Assembly: GCA_009392275.1 (NCBI GenBank)
Contig: VFGV01000011.1
Coordinates: forward strand, 1-64,000
Direction: 5' to 3'
Source of the DNA: SAR202 cluster bacterium
GTDB lineage: Bacteria; Chloroflexota; Dehalococcoidia; Lucifugimonadales; UBA2962
DNA length: 64,000 nt
In this document: in pieces, positions 1 through 8,164 of the stretch
Layout: every line of letters starts with the position of its first letter
Position numbering within the stretch: position 1 is the first letter of the stretch
Translations under genes and position numbers: made by a program
The notes under the pieces: model-generated
What the model was told of the DNA's origin: nothing
Databases searched by the model: none
The model's input: the letters and a program-made list of their open reading frames with translations, nothing else

Positions 1-38
1 TAGGGCCCACGGGTTTAACTCCGTGGGCCCTATTTTTT
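1..38 (+). terminator. Rho-independent terminator of an upstream gene
   Basis: A perfect 12-bp stem (TAGGGCCCACGG pairing with CCGTGGGCCCTA, bases 1-12 and 21-32) with an 8-base loop is followed by six T residues. This is a textbook intrinsic terminator for a rightward transcript whose gene lies outside the window. The stem is much more G+C-rich than its surroundings. Confidence 0.9.
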
Positions 39-132
39 ATTATTGGAAAATTAAACTATAATGACTTCCACTATAAATAGGTGCCAGGCTAAGAATGGAT
101 GTCTTTAAGATGAAATCGAGGTTAATTTAATT

Positions 133-1494
133 ATGTCTAAAGTAATGCATAATATTGAAGCAAAAACCCCAAAATCTAGTGACATGTATTCAAAAACCGG
201 AGAGGTCCTAGCTCAAGAGATAGTTGATACGGTTACAATGCCTTATCCTATTTACATTCATTCTGGCAAGGGATCGAAATTGACTGATGTTGATGGGAAT
301 GAATATATTGATTTGGTAGGAGGGTTCGGCCCCCATGTTCTCGGTAATGCGCCCAAGGTAGTAACAACTGCCCTTAAGACGGCGGTTGATAAAGGGGTGC
401 AGTTTGGACTGCAGAACCCGTATCAGGAACCATTTGCCAGGCTACTTGTTGAATCAATTCCATGTGCAGAGAAAGTCATTTTCTGTAATAGTGGGACAGA
501 AGCCAGTATGTTTGCTATTAGGGCGGCCAGATCCTTTACTGGTAAAACTAAGATCGCTATGTTTGAGGGAGGCTTTCACGGTGCTCATGATTATGTTCTT
601 GCCAAAGTAGTTCCCGATAGCAATATAGATGAACCGGACTTTTATTCTATGGGACAAGGCATTCCGGAAGAAACCCAAAGTACCGTAAAGATGCTTCCTT
701 ATTTAAATGATAAGGCTTTTGATTTAATTAGAAAACATGCCGATGAATTAGCATTAGTTATGATTGAGCCAGTTCAAGGTTCTAATCCCAGGTTAGATGT
801 GGCAGACTTTTTAACTGAACTTGTAAAAGTTTGTAAAGAAGCCGGGGTTTTATGTCTTTTTGATGAAGTAATCACAGGCTTTAGGCTCGCGTTCGGCGGT
901 GCACAGGAGTTCTTTGGGCTCGAACCTGATATGGCAATATTCGGTAAGGCACCCGGCGGAGGCTTGCCACTAGGTGTCGTAGCTGGTAGAGCTGATATTA
1001 TGGAAGTATTTACAAGACAGTTTGATATATATGATGATGTTTCTGCTGGTGTATCTCATGAACCTAGCGTGTTTACAGCTGGTACTTTTAGCGGCAATCC
1101 CTTAACTATGGCAGCGGGAAAAGCAGTTGTAACTTATATGCGTGATCATCCAGAGATTTATCAAAGTCTTTCTAAAAATGGAACTAGGTTGGCAGAAGAA
1201 GTAAATGAATTCTGTCAACGAGAAGAAATACCCGGTGTTATGTCCTCTGCACTATCGTTATTTTATTTCAGAATGCAGCCTGGCGGAACAATTAAATCAG
1301 TAAGAGATATAAATAAATACACCCTTAAGGAAGCAGACGATTTATTCTGCTTAAACTTACTTGATAGAGGTGTAATCATGTCTCCGATGCACATTGGCTA
1401 TATTTCTGCTGAACACACACCTGAGGATATAGATATAGCAATTAATGCAATTAAAGAATCATTGCTCGAAGTACGCAAAGCTGGATTGATTTAA
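133..1494 (+). CDS. Class III PLP aminotransferase, glutamate-1-semialdehyde aminomutase-like
   Basis: The 453-residue protein has the layout of fold-type I class III aminotransferases. It shows the substrate/cofactor segment SGTEAS near residue 120, the LFDEVITGFR block near 240 (Asp for the PLP pyridine nitrogen) and FGKAPGGGLPLG near 272, where Lys272 should form the Schiff base. The last motif resembles HemL (GK.IGGG.P.G) more than acetylornithine aminotransferases. The N-terminus is longer than in HemL and no other heme gene is nearby, so a role in tetrapyrrole synthesis is uncertain; an amine or amino-acid transaminase is equally possible. The ATG follows a weak GAGG. A TATAAT lies at 57-62, just past the preceding terminator, without a good -35 box. 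Confidence 0.85.
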   Translation: MSKVMHNIEAKTPKSSDMYSKTGEVLAQEIVDTVTMPYPIYIHSGKGSKLTDVDGNEYIDLVGGFGPHVLGNAPKVVTTALKTAVDKGVQFGLQNPYQEPFARLLVESIPCAEKVIFCNSGTEASMFAIRAARSFTGKTKIAMFEGGFHGAHDYVLAKVVPDSNIDEPDFYSMGQGIPEETQSTVKMLPYLNDKAFDLIRKHADELALVMIEPVQGSNPRLDVADFLTELVKVCKEAGVLCLFDEVITGFRLAFGGAQEFFGLEPDMAIFGKAPGGGLPLGVVAGRADIMEVFTRQFDIYDDVSAGVSHEPSVFTAGTFSGNPLTMAAGKAVVTYMRDHPEIYQSLSKNGTRLAEEVNEFCQREEIPGVMSSALSLFYFRMQPGGTIKSVRDINKYTLKEADDLFCLNLLDRGVIMSPMHIGYISAEHTPEDIDIAINAIKESLLEVRKAGLI

Positions 1495-1500
1495 AAGTGG

Positions 1501-1575
1501 TGGTCGGGGTGACTGGGATTGAACCAGCGACCTCCTGTTCCCAAAACAGGCGCGCTACCGCTGCGCCACACCCCG
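1501..1575 (-). tRNA. tRNA-Pro (UGG)
   Basis: The reverse complement folds into a 75-nt cloverleaf. The acceptor stem is CGGGGTG with CACCCCG, the D stem GCGC/GCGC, the anticodon stem CCTGT/ACAGG with loop TTTGGGA (anticodon UGG), and the T arm contains TTCAATC. The CCA end is encoded. The CGGGGTG start is characteristic of bacterial tRNA-Pro. The gene lies between the aminotransferase and the ROK kinase. Confidence 0.97.
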
Positions 1576-1624
1576 ATAGAAATTACTATTTTATAAATGT
1601 TAGTAGCTTTATAACAAGCATCAG

Positions 1625-2578
1625 TTAGTTGATATTATCAAATGCTAGTGCAGCAGCTCCGATTAAACCAGCATCATCACCCAATTTAGCAGACACAACG
1701 GGTATGTCGTTGTCGTAAGGGTACAATGCACGGACCTTAATCTCTTGTCTGGCTGCCTTCATCATTAAATCTAACGCGGACGAAACTCCTCCACCTATTA
1801 CAATTACGTCTGGGTCCAAAGTATTTAGTATCACTGACAGGGCAACGCCTAAATAACTGCCTATCCTGTCCCAGAGCTCTATAGAAAATCGATCTCCTTG
1901 CCGTGCAGCTGATGCTATATTTAGCGGTGTTAAATTGTTCAAATGTTGAGTTAAGGTTGATTTTGTCGATGTTTCGGACAGAATTTCTTTTGCAAGCCGC
2001 ACAATGGAAGGACCTGAACAATAAGTTTCGAAGCAGCCAGTACTGCCACAATTGCACGGGTTACCGTTAAAATCCAAGGTAAGATGACCCCATTCAGCTG
2101 CAAAGCCCCTTGATCCGTTATGTATTTTACCGTCTATAATTTGCCCCCCACCAACTCCGGTACTAAGAGTAAGATAAACCATATTAGAAACGGCGTTCTG
2201 CAGTCCAAATTTATATTCTGATAACGCTGCTAATGTTGCATCGTTTGCAGCAAAGATTGGTAAACCTGTGCTTTCATGCAAATCGTTGTTTAGGGAATAT
2301 CCTTTCAGACTAAGTATATTTGGAGGCATTTGCATTACCCCGGTAACAGGATCCACTGGACTAGCAAGAGCTAACCCAATCGCTATTGGCTTGGTCTCAG
2401 CCCAGGACACTGCTAATTTAGCAGAATCAAGAATTCGCTCTATGACAGCCTCTTTGCCATCAGACTCAGAAGTTTGTTGTACGCCTTTAGCTAATATCTT
2501 TGCATTTTCATCCACAACGGCATATCTTAGATTGGTTCCACCGATATCCATTGCAATTGCTACTCTAGATAAACTCAT
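1625..2578 (-). CDS. ROK-family sugar kinase (glucokinase-like)
   Basis: The protein has the ROK hallmarks: phosphate-binding DIGGTNLR at the N-terminus, ANDATLAA with the catalytic Asp in the middle, GTGVGGGQI, and the zinc signature CNCGSTGC preceded by WGHL, whose His is the fourth zinc ligand. There is no N-terminal helix-turn-helix, so it is a kinase rather than a NagC/XylR-type repressor. Glucose or another hexose, or ManNAc, is the likely substrate. The ORF track starts at 2659, but that extension runs into the divergent fabI gene. I prefer the ATG at 2578, directly in front of the glycine-rich motif; ATG 2587 or GTG 2596 are alternatives. A GGGAGGTG at 2613-2620 sits rather far upstream. 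Divergent from fabI. Confidence 0.85.
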   Translation of the reverse strand: MSLSRVAIAMDIGGTNLRYAVVDENAKILAKGVQQTSESDGKEAVIERILDSAKLAVSWAETKPIAIGLALASPVDPVTGVMQMPPNILSLKGYSLNNDLHESTGLPIFAANDATLAALSEYKFGLQNAVSNMVYLTLSTGVGGGQIIDGKIHNGSRGFAAEWGHLTLDFNGNPCNCGSTGCFETYCSGPSIVRLAKEILSETSTKSTLTQHLNNLTPLNIASAARQGDRFSIELWDRIGSYLGVALSVILNTLDPDVIVIGGGVSSALDLMMKAARQEIKVRALYPYDNDIPVVSAKLGDDAGLIGAAALAFDNIN

Positions 2579-2634
2579 ATAATGCATTGTAAGCACTTGA
2601 TAGTTGACTGAACACCTCCCTACAATGCATTGTA
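2578..2634. promoter_or_regulatory. Paired palindromic sites between divergent ROK kinase and FabI genes
   Basis: Bases 2621-2634 read TACAATGCATTGTA, a perfect 14-bp palindrome. Bases 2578-2591 read TATAATGCATTGTA, the same site with one change. Their centres are 43 bp apart, about four helical turns. Each site abuts the proposed start codon of the gene it flanks, sharing the A of ATG. This looks like a double operator for a dimeric regulator acting on both genes. Binding itself is inference. Confidence 0.5.
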
Positions 2635-3407
2635 TGAACACAATTGATCTATCTAACAAAGTAGCCGTCGTATTTGGTGTAGCAAATCATCGCTCGATCG
2701 CCTGGTCTATTACAAGTATTTTGAAAAGTGCGGGAGCAACCGTGGCGCTTTCTTATCAGAACGAAAGGCTAAAAAGATCTCTCGATAAATTAACTGCAGA
2801 TTGGAATGATCCTGTTTTGGTTGAATGTGATGTCGCAGAAGATTCTAATGTAGAAAAGGCGTTTAATGATATATCTCAAAAACTAGGGAAAATTGATATA
2901 GTGGTTCATTCAATTGCATTTGCTAATAGGGAAGATCTTGGAGGACGCTTTGTTGATACTAGTAGAGAGGGCTTTAATTTAGCACTTGAGATAAGTTCAT
3001 ATTCATTAATTCCAATTACCAAATATGCTGCCCAGCATATGAGCGATGGCGGAAATATTCTGGCAATGAGTTTTCAGGCAGCAGAGAAAGTTTTTCCTGG
3101 ATACAACGTTATGAGCACTGCTAAAGCAGCACTTGAAAATGAAGTTCGACAACTAGCCCACGATATGGGTTCACAAAATATTAGAGTTAATGCTATTTCG
3201 GCTGGTCCTGTAGACACTTTATCGTCCAGGGTTATTTCTGGATATACCGTTATGAAGCAAGCTGCTGCGGAAAGATCGCCACTCGGAAAGAATATTACAA
3301 CAGAGGATGTGGCGAAAACAGCGTTATATCTGTGTTCTGACCTTTCATCAGGAGTTACTGGTGAGGTTATACACGTGGATTCTGGATATCATGTAATGGG
3401 AATTTAA
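2634..3407 (+). CDS. fabI: Enoyl-ACP reductase, FabI-type SDR
   Basis: This NADH-dependent reductase should catalyse the last step of the fatty-acid elongation cycle. FabI features seen are the atypical nucleotide loop GVANHRSIAW (instead of TGxxxGxG), the Y-x6-K active site in YNVMSTAK, and RVNAISAGPVDT. The second active-site tyrosine of E. coli FabI (Tyr146, in YLGAERAIPN) aligns with Phe here (FQAAEKVFPG), while the catalytic Tyr of the YNVM block is kept. The track begins at a TTG (2604), but ATG 2634 gives the normal N-terminus. No Shine-Dalgarno is seen before 2634, because a palindrome occupies that position. PlsX, FabG and HadAB-like genes lie 6-9 kb away. Confidence 0.85.
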   Translation: MNTIDLSNKVAVVFGVANHRSIAWSITSILKSAGATVALSYQNERLKRSLDKLTADWNDPVLVECDVAEDSNVEKAFNDISQKLGKIDIVVHSIAFANREDLGGRFVDTSREGFNLALEISSYSLIPITKYAAQHMSDGGNILAMSFQAAEKVFPGYNVMSTAKAALENEVRQLAHDMGSQNIRVNAISAGPVDTLSSRVISGYTVMKQAAAERSPLGKNITTEDVAKTALYLCSDLSSGVTGEVIHVDSGYHVMGI

Positions 3408-3420
3408 AATTATAAGACAC

Positions 3421-4242
3421 CTAGCCCATTACTCTGCCACCATCAACATTAATAGCCTGTCCGGTTATATTTCTTGCTGAATCTGATAGTAAAAATGCAG
3501 CAGCGTAACCAATGTCTTCAGCAGATTGATCACGCATAAGCGGCGTGGAAAGTTCTGTTATTTTATGAAACAACTCACGGTTGTTTTCAACATCTGAAAA
3601 TTCCGAAAAGATTTCTGAGCCAAAATTAAATTGCCTCATCGATATTTTGTCCCACATAGGTGTCCATATATTACCAGGGCATATGCAATTTACATTGATG
3701 TTGAACTTAGCCAGCTTCAGTGCTGAAGACTTAGTGTAGCTAATCGCAGCGGCCTTAGAAGCGTTGTAATTAGGCCTGTCTGGATTACCCATTTTACCAG
3801 CTACAGAAGCGATATTTACAATGGAGCCTTTAGTTTCTTTCATCATGTCGCCCTGTATTCTATCTGTGACATGGACAATACCTTTTACATTTACACTGAA
3901 TGTAAAATCCCAATCTTCTTCAGTAACCTCTAATCGCTCGTGCCAGCCTGGAGCTCCAATCACGCCCGCATTATTAACAAGTTTATCTATGTGTCCAACT
4001 TTATCAATTGCACTTGCTACAGCTGTATCAACTGAATCGATGTTAGTAACATCCATTTGTAGACTTATCGCTCGATATCCAAGGCTTATAAATTCATCTG
4101 CAGTAAGCTTGGCTGCGTTTCCATCAATATCAGCGATAATAATGCACGCGCCTTGTTGAGCAAGAATTTGCGCGATTCCCTTGCCTAGACCATTCGCTGC
4201 ACCAGTGATGAGTGCATTTTTACCCGTTAAATCTGCGATCAT
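3421..4242 (-). CDS. Short-chain dehydrogenase/reductase
   Basis: This classical SDR of 273 residues has cofactor loop TGAANGLGKG, a D-x-D-like acidic pair after beta-2 (IIIADIDG) favouring NAD(H), NNAG near residue 90, a Ser in VNIASVAG and the YNASK catalytic motif. It ends in INVDGG, the usual SDR C-terminal strand. It is convergent with fabI (13 nt apart) and divergent from the next SDR. The substrate cannot be read from the sequence; alcohol, hydroxy-acid and sugar substrates all occur in this family. It is close in style to the SDRs at 4356 and 22514 but not a near-duplicate. Confidence 0.85.
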   Translation of the reverse strand: MIADLTGKNALITGAANGLGKGIAQILAQQGACIIIADIDGNAAKLTADEFISLGYRAISLQMDVTNIDSVDTAVASAIDKVGHIDKLVNNAGVIGAPGWHERLEVTEEDWDFTFSVNVKGIVHVTDRIQGDMMKETKGSIVNIASVAGKMGNPDRPNYNASKAAAISYTKSSALKLAKFNINVNCICPGNIWTPMWDKISMRQFNFGSEIFSEFSDVENNRELFHKITELSTPLMRDQSAEDIGYAAAFLLSDSARNITGQAINVDGGRVMG

Positions 4243-4355
4243 GACAGAGTAATTATAAGCTTAAATTTACTTTTTTGATAAATTCACTTTTTTTTGTGGC
4301 ATTCTTAACTTAATATCAATTGAATATATCTTAAATCAGATCAAGGAGAATAGGT

Positions 4356-5228
4356 ATGTCAAATGATGCGAATCAGTTTGATCTTAAAGGTAAAGTTGCC
4401 GTTGTTACAGGGTGTTCATCAGGCTTAGGCATAAGTTTTGCTGAGGAGTTATTAAATAATGGAGCTTATGTTGTCATTTGCGCGCGCCGAGAAAAGGAAT
4501 TACAACAAATAGCAAAGGAGTTAGATCCATCTGCCCGCAGGGTAATTCCAATTAGGGCTGATGTTACGGTTCAAGATGATGTTGAGCGATTATTTGAAGA
4601 AACTAATCAAATATTTAAACGGCTTGATATATTAGTTAATAATGCGGGCATGGACTTGGAAGGCAGTCCATTTGCCGAACGAATAGAGAGCGATGACTTT
4701 GAAATGACGATCAAAGTAAATTTGGTGGGCTCATGGAATTGCTCCAAATCTGCGGGGGTTTATATGTTATCAAGTGGCGATGGAGGCTCCATAATAAATA
4801 TCGCCTCTGTAGCTGGCCTGGGCGGTTCTAAGGCAATGCTTTCACCAGGTTATTCAGCTGCTAAAGCAGGAATTATAAACCTTACACAAAACTTGGCCGC
4901 AAATTGGTCAGACAGGGGGGTGCGCGTAAACTGTATTGCCCCGGGATACTTTCCTAGTGAGATGTCTGCATTTGTAAGAAACAACCCTGCGGTGACAGAA
5001 CATGTCAAATCACAGATACCATTAGGTCGTTTCGGCAACCCAGAAGAGTTAAAAGGAGTTCTTTTGTTGCTGGCTTCGGACGCGAGTAGCTATATCACAG
5101 GTCAGACTATAGCTGTTGACGGTGGATTCAGTTCAACAGTTGGGGCGATGAACCCGCCTGACGCTGTTTACGAAACGTGGGCTGAGTTTTTAAATGGCGA
5201 TAAAGGAACAAAGATTCAAAGTTCCTAG
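4356..5228 (+). CDS. Short-chain dehydrogenase/reductase
   Basis: This 290-residue classical SDR has TGCSSGLG, NNAG, SIINIASVAG and YSAAK (Tyr/Lys active site), and ends in IAVDGGFSS followed by about 28 extra residues. An Arg-Arg pair after beta-2 (ICARREKE) suggests NADP(H) preference. A strong AAGGAG lies 8 nt before the ATG. The stop codon overlaps the stop of the convergent luciferase-like gene through a shared CTAG (5225-5228). Gluconate 5-dehydrogenase-like and 3-oxoacyl reductase-like enzymes share this look; the substrate is unknown. Confidence 0.85.
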   Translation: MSNDANQFDLKGKVAVVTGCSSGLGISFAEELLNNGAYVVICARREKELQQIAKELDPSARRVIPIRADVTVQDDVERLFEETNQIFKRLDILVNNAGMDLEGSPFAERIESDDFEMTIKVNLVGSWNCSKSAGVYMLSSGDGGSIINIASVAGLGGSKAMLSPGYSAAKAGIINLTQNLAANWSDRGVRVNCIAPGYFPSEMSAFVRNNPAVTEHVKSQIPLGRFGNPEELKGVLLLLASDASSYITGQTIAVDGGFSSTVGAMNPPDAVYETWAEFLNGDKGTKIQSS

Positions 5229-6169
5229 GTAAAAACTGAATTATGATAGTGTGGAATTATATGGTTGGTAAGGAGCGATAATTGGTCGGACATTTTGTCT
5301 GGAGGGCAAGTTGGCCTAATAATGAACTTCGTTGCTCCTGCATCAACAAATCTGTTAATTAATTCGATAATCTCATCTGCAGTGCCAATGGCATTTATAT
5401 CCTTCTCATTTACATCATTCCTCTGCTTATCTGGAAACATATAAGGGTGAGCCAGCTCTTTGGCCTCTTTACTGGTTTCTGCTAATGCAAAGTTTAAGAT
5501 TACACCATAGTGCTCTGTGTCTAGACTCCGACCCGCAAGTTTTGCTGTTTGTTCGACGTAAACTTTACCGACAGCCATTTCTTCAGGAGTAACCTGAGAT
5601 GCTAGCCAGCCATCTCCAAGGGTTGCCACTCTGCGTAACGCTGCTTTACTACGGCCACCCACCCAAATTGGAGGCAACTCTGGCCTTACAGGCTTAGGCT
5701 GGATAGTAACTTTATTTAAACTGAAATGGTTTCCTTTGAAATTGAATTCTTGGCATGACCATAACTTTCTCATGATTAAAAGCATTTCATCAGCTCGAGC
5801 TGCGCGGTCTTCTCTACGAACACCGCACGCTTCATACTCACTATTTTGCTCTGTGCCAAGCCCTACAGCGGGCAGAACTCTGCCTCCTGACAGATAATCG
5901 AGTGTAGCTATTTCTTTGGATAGTATTGTTGGATTGCGTAATGGTAAAGCTAAAACGCTAGTCCCAATTAACATCTTTTGGGTTCTGGCTGCTATGAAGG
6001 ATAGCGCTACAATAGGTTCAAGATTCAGTTTTGCAGAGACTATCCTGTCAGTAAGCCAAATAGAGTCGACACCAGAATTTTCAGCTTGATCAACCCAATT
6101 CCAGAGATGCTGGGGTCCATGTTTGCCAAATGGCCAACCAAACATACCTATACCAATTCTTATAGACAT
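5225..6169 (-). CDS. Luciferase-like (LLM) flavin-dependent oxidoreductase
   Basis: The 314-residue protein fits the bacterial luciferase/F420-dependent TIM-barrel superfamily. Visible blocks are SGVDSIWLTDR, the beta-3 region IGTSVLALPLRNPTILSKE, LSGGRVLPAVGLGT, PPIWVGGRSKAALRR and GDGWLASQ. Family members use FMNH2 or F420H2 for monooxygenation or hydride transfer; the sequence alone does not decide which cofactor applies. Expanded sets of such flavoenzymes are known from SAR202 bacteria. The gene ends on the same CTAG as the convergent SDR. It is divergent from the IscA-like gene. Confidence 0.85.
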   Translation of the reverse strand: MSIRIGIGMFGWPFGKHGPQHLWNWVDQAENSGVDSIWLTDRIVSAKLNLEPIVALSFIAARTQKMLIGTSVLALPLRNPTILSKEIATLDYLSGGRVLPAVGLGTEQNSEYEACGVRREDRAARADEMLLIMRKLWSCQEFNFKGNHFSLNKVTIQPKPVRPELPPIWVGGRSKAALRRVATLGDGWLASQVTPEEMAVGKVYVEQTAKLAGRSLDTEHYGVILNFALAETSKEAKELAHPYMFPDKQRNDVNEKDINAIGTADEIIELINRFVDAGATKFIIRPTCPPDKMSDQLSLLTNHIIPHYHNSVFT

Positions 6170-6311
6170 TTGTTTTCCTTATCTCACAATTAACTTATTT
6201 TTCGTTTAAAAACTTTTAAACATATTGGTGTAAACGTTGACCTAATAGGCTAGTCTTTCTAAAATTAATATCAGATCTAGTGAATTCGCGTCCATTATAG
6301 AAAGGCTTAAC

Positions 6312-6671
6312 TTGACCACTACTAAAAGAAAACCCAGGCCACCATTAACTATAACGATATCTGAAAATGCAGCCGAGCATGTAAAAGAGTTTGCCTCTAA
6401 AGCTGGCAAGCCAAATGCCGATTTACGAGTGGCGGTTAAAGGTGGAGGCTGCTCAGGATTAACATATGTTTTGGATCTTGTAGAAGGGCCTGAAGAAGAT
6501 GATAAAACTATAGAGCAACTTGGTATAAAGTTACATGTTCCAAAAAAGTCATATGTTTTTTTGGCTGGCACGATGCTGGATTATTCCTCAGGATTAAATG
6601 GAAAAGGATTCGTTTTCAATAATCCAAATGCTAAAACAACATGTGGGTGTGGCACATCATTTGGTGTTTAG
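6312..6671 (+). CDS. A-type iron-sulfur carrier (IscA/ErpA/HesB family)
   Basis: The protein delivers or assembles Fe-S clusters. Its three conserved cysteines are seen in GGGCSGLTY and the C-terminal CGCGTSF. Length (119 aa) is normal for the family. Translation appears to begin at TTG 6312 (MTTTKRK), after a weak AAAGG; no ATG is suitably placed. The next gene is a YgfZ/IBA57-like folate-binding protein, the known functional partner of A-type carriers in 4Fe-4S maturation. ErpA versus IscA cannot be separated here because no isc or suf operon is in view. Confidence 0.93.
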   Translation: MTTTKRKPRPPLTITISENAAEHVKEFASKAGKPNADLRVAVKGGGCSGLTYVLDLVEGPEEDDKTIEQLGIKLHVPKKSYVFLAGTMLDYSSGLNGKGFVFNNPNAKTTCGCGTSFGV

Positions 6672-6727
6672 AAACTTTTTACTAACTATGCCAGCCTATC
6701 AACTCATAAATATTTCAGGTCACTAAT

Positions 6728-7714
6728 TTGATTACGTCCAATACTTGTGACCCCCCTAAATTCTATGTCTCGATAGAACAGGATTACTGCACGCTGACTA
6801 AAGAAGTCGCAGTTGCATACGGAACAAAATTCGGACGATTTTGGATTAGCGGAAAAGACGCACTAGATTTATTGAACCGTATTTCTACACAGCAGATTGA
6901 CAATTTAAAGCAAAATGAAGTCTCTTTTACTGTTCAAACAACCAATAAGGGCAGAATAATTGACTTTCTAACTGTTATCAACCTCGGGGACAGGTTACTA
7001 ATATTCACTGCATTAGAAGCCAAGGAACGAGTAATGGAATCAATAGACTTCTTTTCTTTTGATGATGATGTAAGGCTACATGACTGTACTGCTGAAACTC
7101 AAATTCATCAGTTAATGGGACATAAGGCACCTATAAAAATCATGTCAGTTTTAGAAGATGAATCTAATGTTCCAGATTTATTTACAGCAAAAGAAATCAT
7201 CATCAACAATGAGAAAATCATTATAATCAGGACGGATCGAGCGAAGATACCGACCTATGAAATTTTATCTACGTATCCTAGCAAGGTAATTGATTCAAAA
7301 ATAAAGTCAATGAAGATTCCTTTTGTTGGAACCGAAGCCTTGGAAATCCTACGAATAGAAGCTGGGGTGCCAGCATATGGATCTGAATTGAGCGAAAAAT
7401 TTAATCCAATTGAAGCAGGGCTATTTAATTCAATCAGTTTCGAAAAAGGCTGTTATGTTGGGCAAGAGGTAGTTGCGAGACTGAACACATATGACAAAGT
7501 AAAACGTGAGTTAATTAGATTAAATTGGAGTGAACCCGGAATTCAAAAAGGCGATATTATATTTTCAAAAGATAAGGAAATTGGTGAAGTAACTAGTTGT
7601 GTAATGAAAATGAATCGATCATATATTGGGCTTGGCTATATAACACGCAATTCAAACTTAGATGTTATAAAAATAGGTTTAAATAAAGTTTCTGCTAATA
7701 CATTAAAGATATAG
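6728..7714 (+). CDS. ygfZ: YgfZ/GcvT-like folate-binding protein
   Basis: The 328-residue protein has the GcvT/YgfZ fold and the YgfZ signature K-G-C-Y-x-G-Q-E (KGCYVGQEVVAR, about residue 240), with its conserved Cys. YgfZ and mitochondrial IBA57 use tetrahydrofolate to support repair or assembly of Fe-S enzymes. It lies 56 nt downstream of the IscA-like gene, which fits that role. The first available start is TTG 6728 with AGGT at 6717-6720. It is not the glycine-cleavage T protein: it is shorter and no gcvH or gcvP is nearby. Confidence 0.88.
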   Translation: MITSNTCDPPKFYVSIEQDYCTLTKEVAVAYGTKFGRFWISGKDALDLLNRISTQQIDNLKQNEVSFTVQTTNKGRIIDFLTVINLGDRLLIFTALEAKERVMESIDFFSFDDDVRLHDCTAETQIHQLMGHKAPIKIMSVLEDESNVPDLFTAKEIIINNEKIIIIRTDRAKIPTYEILSTYPSKVIDSKIKSMKIPFVGTEALEILRIEAGVPAYGSELSEKFNPIEAGLFNSISFEKGCYVGQEVVARLNTYDKVKRELIRLNWSEPGIQKGDIIFSKDKEIGEVTSCVMKMNRSYIGLGYITRNSNLDVIKIGLNKVSANTLKI

Positions 7715-7735
7715 TCGAGTTTACTAATTGAATGC

Positions 7736-8164
7736 TTATGACATTTCTATAAGCTCTAACCAATTTTCAAAAGGATCTTGTAAATAACAAACTGTTTTCC
7801 CTTTGGTAATTTCGATTGGTGGATTTAGAGATATCCCTCCATTTTTGACCAGGAAGTCATAACAATCTTGTATATTTGTTACATTAAAAGCTATGTGAGA
7901 CGCGGTTAATTCTGCCCTTTCAATCGATTGGGCACTTTTCGCAGTTGGATTAATATATTCGATTAGTTCAATGACCTGGCCTGCTGAGGTGCTCACGTCT
8001 GCTACTTTGATCTTAGTGTCTTTGTATCCTAAAACTTGTGATATGCCAGCCCCATCTCTTTCACGTATCTCGATTAGCTCGAGGCCTATAATTTCTGTAT
8101 AAAACTTAATAGCAATGCTTAGATTGGGAACCACAATTCCACAGTGGTTGATATCTGTGATCAT
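7736..8164 (-). CDS. VOC-family (glyoxalase/dioxygenase-like) protein
   Basis: This 142-residue, single-unit vicinal-oxygen-chelate protein begins INHCGIVVPNLSIAIKFYTE, the typical first beta-alpha-beta module with its metal-binding His. A second module has ASHIAFNVTNI, and the C-terminus is YLQDPFENWLELIE with the Glu ligand. Candidate roles include glyoxalase I, methylmalonyl-CoA epimerase or ring-cleaving dioxygenase; the sequence does not decide. Its ATG overlaps the stop codon of the preceding SDR in an ATGA, so the two are translationally coupled at the end of the fatty-acid operon. Confidence 0.82.
   Translation of the reverse strand: MITDINHCGIVVPNLSIAIKFYTEIIGLELIEIRERDGAGISQVLGYKDTKIKVADVSTSAGQVIELIEYINPTAKSAQSIERAELTASHIAFNVTNIQDCYDFLVKNGGISLNPPIEITKGKTVCYLQDPFENWLELIEMS

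Noticed and set aside
4262-4300. Two similar AAATT(T/C)ACTTTTTT stretches upstream of the SDR at 4356
   Set aside because: Low-complexity AT-rich sequence; repeated runs of this sort are expected by chance here.
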